From: Agrilactobacillus fermenti
Lineage (GTDB): Bacteria; Bacillota; Bacilli; Lactobacillales; Lactobacillaceae
Direction of reading: 5' to 3'
Assembly: GCF_021030645.1 (NCBI RefSeq)
Contig: NZ_JACGCJ010000005.1
Coordinates: 1 to 64,000, forward strand
Length of the DNA stretch: 64,000 nt
Made by a program: the position numbers and the translations under genes. Under the pieces are notes generated by a model. It had not been told where the DNA came from, did no database searches, and saw nothing but the letters and a program-made list of their open reading frames with translations. Positions 60,846 to 64,000 of this stretch are shown piece by piece; position 1 is the first letter of the stretch; the number at the start of each line of letters is the position of its first letter.

Positions 60846-61712
60846 ATGAAAGTTACATTTATTGGCATTGGCGATATGGGGACACAAATGGTGCCACATT
60901 TAGCGGCCAATGGCTATGAAGTTAAGGTTTGGGATAAGGACCAAGAAAAGATGCAAAATGTCCAAGATGCCCATATTCAGATTGCCCATTCTTTAGAAGA
61001 AGCCGTTACATTTTCGAAACTCGTAATAACTTCCGTCATGTCTGAAGATGTTTTGGCACTGCATCTCGGTGAACCAGGAAACCCTGGCATTCTCAGTTTC
61101 TTACAGCCAGGTAGTAAATTAATCATAACTTCGACGCTAGATCCCAATAAAATAGCTGAAATCAATCAAAAAATGCCGGCGCAAACGCAGGTATTAGATG
61201 TACCGATGATTGGTGGTGTTAAGTATGCCCGAGAAGCCAAACTAGTTCTAATGGCTGCTGGCGATGAGGCAATCGTCCGAGAGCTAAAGCCAGTGCTATC
61301 TGTATTTGGTACAGTTAAATATGTTGGTGCGTTAGGCAATGGGGCAAAGCTCAAGCTGATTACGAATGTTGCGATCATGGCAGCAGAGGCAGGGATCCGA
61401 GAGACACTGGATTTAGCCGATGCATATCAGATCGATTACAAAAAAGTTTTAGAGTTACTACAATTAGGCCCACTAAAACCAGTTGTACTTAGAGCACTTG
61501 ATGAAAGCAATCCGCGGCCGTTAAAAGCATCTGTAGCCGATGAGGACGAATTACTAGCCGCTACGAAAGATATGTTGAAATTACCACTTGCTGAAGGCTC
61601 AAGAGATCGACTGAAATTAGCCGTTGAACAAATAGAAGGTGAAGCCAAGTTTATTGATATTACAAATAAAAACACCTCGCTACCGAAGTATCGAGATGTT
61701 CAAAATAATTAA
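60846..61712 (+). CDS. NAD(P)-dependent dehydrogenase, 3-hydroxyisobutyrate dehydrogenase family
   Basis: 288 aa beta-hydroxyacid dehydrogenase. N-terminal Rossmann GIGDMGTQMVPHLAANGYEV, substrate loop DVPMIGGVKYAREAKL, and the catalytic Lys in GNGAKLKLITNVAIMAAEA. Substrate could be a 2- or 3-hydroxy acid such as tartronate semialdehyde. AAGGAGATC before the ATG. Its stop overlaps the convergent gene by 4 nt. Confidence 0.82.
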   Translation: MKVTFIGIGDMGTQMVPHLAANGYEVKVWDKDQEKMQNVQDAHIQIAHSLEEAVTFSKLVITSVMSEDVLALHLGEPGNPGILSFLQPGSKLIITSTLDPNKIAEINQKMPAQTQVLDVPMIGGVKYAREAKLVLMAAGDEAIVRELKPVLSVFGTVKYVGALGNGAKLKLITNVAIMAAEAGIRETLDLADAYQIDYKKVLELLQLGPLKPVVLRALDESNPRPLKASVADEDELLAATKDMLKLPLAEGSRDRLKLAVEQIEGEAKFIDITNKNTSLPKYRDVQNN

Positions 61713-62554
61713 TTTTGTGTATCAATGACGTTTTTTAAAGTAACCTCAGCAATCACCGGATAATGATCTGAAAGCCATGGCCATAAAGGAACTTCAAAAT
61801 GGTTGATTTCAATATTTTTTGAAGTCAAAATATTGTCAATGGCGTAAAGTTTCATAGTTTTGTCATAAGTATTGAAAGTGTCTGTCCAATGGCCATCTTT
61901 ACCATTGGCAAAATTCATCATATCCGCAAGTGGGGCCCATTCTTGATAAGTTTGATCCGTATTGAAATCACCGACCACAATTTTGTATGGGATAGGATCC
62001 TTTAATATGGCGTCTTTCAACTTGTTGATCTCGGCAGTTCGAATTTGTGCGTTTTCATAAGCCATGTGGGTGTTGTAAAAGGCAATTTTAACCCCTTTTA
62101 CATTTAAAACCGTTCGCTGATAGATATAATCTTCAGTTTGACCTAAGTTTTCTTGATTAGGATAGGTTACTTGAGATACATCTGTCAAAGGTATTTTTGA
62201 GGCAATACCGGTACCATATTTACCGCCCTGAAAATCTAATGTTTTACCAAAGCTAGCATAAGGCATTTTGGCGAACTGGGTGAAGCGATTGAGCATGTCA
62301 TAATTATGGCGTTTCGTATATTGATCTACTTCAGAGAGACCAATCACGTCGATATCTTTGGCAGCAATGGCTTGCGCTTGTGCCACCGTATTGATTTTCA
62401 TTGGTGCACCAGCCGCAATATTGTAGTCGGCTACACGTAATGTCAAATCATGACCTTCCATTTGATAGGCTTGTACCTTAGATATGTTAGTCAGTAAGGC
62501 TAAACCGCTAATAAACACCAGCGCTAATCCAAGGGCAAACTTATTTTTAAACAT
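61709..62554 (-). CDS. Secreted endonuclease/exonuclease/phosphatase family protein
   Basis: 281 aa with a signal peptide (MFKNKFALGLALVFISGLALL, cleavage near KVQA-YQ). EEP fold: DVIGLSEVDQ (metal Glu), FYNTHMAYENAQIRTAEINKL, VVGDFNTDQ and the late WLSDHYPVIAEV with catalytic Asp-His. Members include nucleases, sphingomyelinases and inositol phosphatases; which one cannot be told. An extracellular DNase or phosphodiesterase role would fit the adjacent phosphate-scavenging region. Confidence 0.8.
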   Translation of the reverse strand: MFKNKFALGLALVFISGLALLTNISKVQAYQMEGHDLTLRVADYNIAAGAPMKINTVAQAQAIAAKDIDVIGLSEVDQYTKRHNYDMLNRFTQFAKMPYASFGKTLDFQGGKYGTGIASKIPLTDVSQVTYPNQENLGQTEDYIYQRTVLNVKGVKIAFYNTHMAYENAQIRTAEINKLKDAILKDPIPYKIVVGDFNTDQTYQEWAPLADMMNFANGKDGHWTDTFNTYDKTMKLYAIDNILTSKNIEINHFEVPLWPWLSDHYPVIAEVTLKNVIDTQN

Positions 62555-62733
62555 TTTGTTTCCTCCATCTTTTTGCAGTGTATCTACTAGTTTAAAGAAG
62601 CAGTTTAAAAATTTGATGGCGGTTATGTAAAATAGGCGTAAATTTAATTCTAACTAGAATGGGAGACGGAATATATTCGTGCGTATTTTTATACACATCG
62701 CTTAATATCAGATCACTGACATTTCAAAAAAAT

Positions 62734-62780
62734 AAAAAACCAGTAACAACGGCGTTTTAAGCCTCGTTGCTACTGGTTAA
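62734..62780 (-). terminator. Terminator of the tRNA-Lys transcript
   Basis: Minus-strand stem AACCAGTAGCAACG / CGTTGTTACTGGTT followed by a T-rich tail. Confidence 0.8.
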
Positions 62781-62791
62781 TGTCAGTATGA

Positions 62792-62864
62792 TGGGTTGTC
62801 AGGGGATCGAACCCTGGACCCACGGATTAAGAGTCCGTTGCTCTGCCAGCTGAGCTAACAACCC
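62792..62864 (-). tRNA. tRNA-Lys (anticodon CTT)
   Basis: 73-nt cloverleaf on the minus strand: acceptor GGGTTGT/ACAACCC with discriminator A, D-loop TTAGCTCAGCTGGCAGAGC, anticodon loop ACTCTTAAT (CTT, reads AAG), and T-loop GGTTCGATCC. No CCA is encoded. The 62555-63048 gap otherwise holds its terminator and the walR promoter. Confidence 0.96.
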
Positions 62865-62986
62865 AATTCATCATTTGACGACTTAAATATATTAGCATAC
62901 CCTATAAGTGGTTGCAATACTATTTACTGTAAAAATTCAAAAAAATCAAATTTCTTTGAGACCTAACGTACAATCTCAGTCTGATT

Positions 62987-63015
62987 TTGTAATACATCCT
63001 ATATTTAGCTATAAT
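62987..63015 (+). promoter_or_regulatory. walR promoter
   Basis: TTGTAA (62987-62992), 17 nt, TATAAT (63010-63015). Confidence 0.65.
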
Positions 63016-63048
63016 AATTCTATGGCTCATGCCAAGGAGGAAACATAC

Positions 63049-63762
63049 ATGGCTAAGAAGATTCTCGTCGTGGACGATGAAAAACCAATCTCTGATATCG
63101 TGAAATTTAATCTTGAAAAAGAAGGCTATGACGTTGTCACAGCTTATGACGGTGAAGAGGCCGTAGAAAAAGTTGAATCTGAAGATCCAGATTTAATTCT
63201 GCTAGATCTTATGCTGCCGAAAATTGATGGTCTTGAAGTCGCTCGACAAGTACGAAAGACTCATGATACGCCGATCATCATGTTAACGGCTAAAGATTCG
63301 GAAATTGATAAGGTATTGGGTTTGGAATTAGGCGCAGACGATTACGTGACCAAACCGTTCTCAAATCGGGAACTCGTTGCTCGAGTAAAAGCTAATTTGC
63401 GGCGGCAGGTTAGTAATGCCCAGGCACAAGCACAAGAAGAGGGCGCTAATACTGAAATTACCGTGGGTGATTTGATTATTGAACCAGATGCCTATATGGT
63501 TTCTAAGCGCGATGAGAAAATTGAATTAACACATCGTGAATTTGAATTACTCTATTATTTGGCACGGCACATTGGACAAGTGATGACCCGGGAACATTTG
63601 CTTCAAACTGTTTGGGGTTATGATTATTTCGGTGATGTCCGGACCGTCGATGTTACTGTCCGTCGCTTACGCGAAAAAATTGAAGATGATGCCAGTCATC
63701 CAGAATGGCTGGTTACGCGGCGTGGCGTAGGTTACTATTTGCGTAATCCAGAGAATGATTAG
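63049..63762 (+). CDS. walR: Response regulator WalR (YycF)
   Basis: 237 aa, start at [12 protein letters not shown], 9 nt after AAGGAGG (the frame is open to 62908). The receiver domain has the acidic pair (VDDE), phospho-acceptor Asp in [16 protein letters not shown] and Lys in [16 protein letters not shown]. The C-terminal OmpR-type winged helix shows [53 protein letters not shown]-type conservation. Essential master regulator of cell-wall hydrolases in Firmicutes, and its near-origin position is conserved. Confidence 0.97.
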   Translation: MAKKILVVDDEKPISDIVKFNLEKEGYDVVTAYDGEEAVEKVESEDPDLILLDLMLPKIDGLEVARQVRKTHDTPIIMLTAKDSEIDKVLGLELGADDYVTKPFSNRELVARVKANLRRQVSNAQAQAQEEGANTEITVGDLIIEPDAYMVSKRDEKIELTHREFELLYYLARHIGQVMTREHLLQTVWGYDYFGDVRTVDVTVRRLREKIEDDASHPEWLVTRRGVGYYLRNPEND

Positions 63763-63781
63763 CAATTGTGAAGGGTAATTC

Positions 63782-64000
63782 ATGAATAAGAAGATAAATT
63801 TCTTTCAATCAATTCACTTCAAAATTGCAATGGCGTTCGTGTTACTATTGTTGATTACTTTAGAGATCATTGGGGCTTTTTTCATTAAAAGTCTCGAACG
63901 TCAGAATATTCGTGATTTTGAAGATTCTATTCAGATTCAACCTTATGTTGACAATCAACTGGCAACTGAATTATTGAAATCCAATGAGAGTGAATCTAAC
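63782..64000 (+). CDS. walK: Sensor histidine kinase WalK, 5' part only
   Basis: The first 73 codons are present; the gene continues beyond the window. N-terminus MNKKINFFQSIHFKIAMAFV, then LLLLITLEIIGAFFI (TM1), followed by the start of the extracellular PAS-like loop. It begins 19 nt after walR. By operon conservation it pairs with WalR to sense peptidoglycan metabolism. Confidence 0.9.
   Translation, partial: MNKKINFFQSIHFKIAMAFVLLLLITLEIIGAFFIKSLERQNIRDFEDSIQIQPYVDNQLATELLKSNESESN

Noticed and set aside
1-64000. Prophage, IS element, CRISPR array or secondary-metabolite cluster
   Set aside because: No integrase, transposase, terminal inverted repeats with transposase, regularly spaced repeats or large synthase genes were found. 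The dispersed hairpin repeats are reported as their own family.

Overview
The window looks like a chromosomal segment of a low-GC Gram-positive lactic acid bacterium, most likely Lactobacillaceae. Pointers are a phosphoketolase, a D-aspartate ligase for the peptidoglycan cross-bridge, PepO, SLAP-type surface repeats, a LysM wall protein, an Rgg regulator and WalRK. A perfect ParB site (parS, 29608-29623) and walRK at the right edge suggest the origin-proximal part of the chromosome. The species cannot be named from sequence reading alone. I see no prophage, transposase, rRNA operon or CRISPR array.

Layout. 0-7 kb: a CNNM/HlyC membrane protein behind a secreted CAP/SLAP protein (minus strand); then a MerR-type coiled-coil protein, a Q/N-rich protein with a glycosyltransferase-accessory-like region, and a nitrilase-family hydrolase. 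7-10.5 kb: a GntR regulator and phosphoketolase with a palindromic operator. 10.5-17.7 kb: a complete L-fucose pathway (aldolase divergent from a DeoR regulator, isomerase, kinase, sugar porter, mutarotase) with phased RTTCAT repeats and a cre-like site. 17.7-34.3 kb: mixed small operons: PadR/DUF4097, esterase, phosphatase, glycerate kinase, stress protein, Tag-like glycosylase, Gpx, adenosine deaminase beside pyrimidine nucleoside phosphorylase, a baeRF protein, parS, an Rgg/MFS divergon and a metallophosphoesterase. 34.5-45 kb: AsnB, SAP protein, HxlR/MDR pair, two unlisted small membrane peptides, a broken Nudix gene, D-Asp ligase, PepO, a DUF915 lipoprotein. 45-55.5 kb: DNA glycosylase, VanZ-RDD protein, drug-type MFS, Na+/H+ antiporter, LysM/3D wall protein, an orphan OppA behind an attenuator-like leader, a His-tailed MarR, a phosphatase and Ogt. 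55.5-62.6 kb: glycerophosphodiester phosphodiesterase with two duplicated MFS transporters, interleaved with three copies of a putative C-rich sRNA; two GNATs; a dehydrogenase; a secreted EEP nuclease-family protein. 62.8 kb to the end: tRNA-Lys, walR and the start of walK.

Most notable non-coding observations. (1) Three copies of a candidate sRNA gene on the minus strand (55.5, 57.9 and 59.6 kb). Each has two unpaired CUUCCUCCC anti-Shine-Dalgarno motifs, an intrinsic terminator and upstream TTCACA direct repeats resembling PhoP boxes, and all sit around a phosphate-scavenging-type locus. (2) A roughly 190-nt leader before oppA with a consensus promoter, a 9-bp helix and a terminator whose 5' arm can instead pair with that helix, i.e. 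riboswitch/attenuator architecture. (3) A family of ~115-bp hairpin repeats (155, 24039, 38605 and 39380) whose stems covary; one copy has replaced the Nudix box of a Nudix hydrolase gene.

All functional calls are by motif and family recognition without database search. Starts were moved from the longest frame where a ribosome binding site clearly favoured an internal codon.
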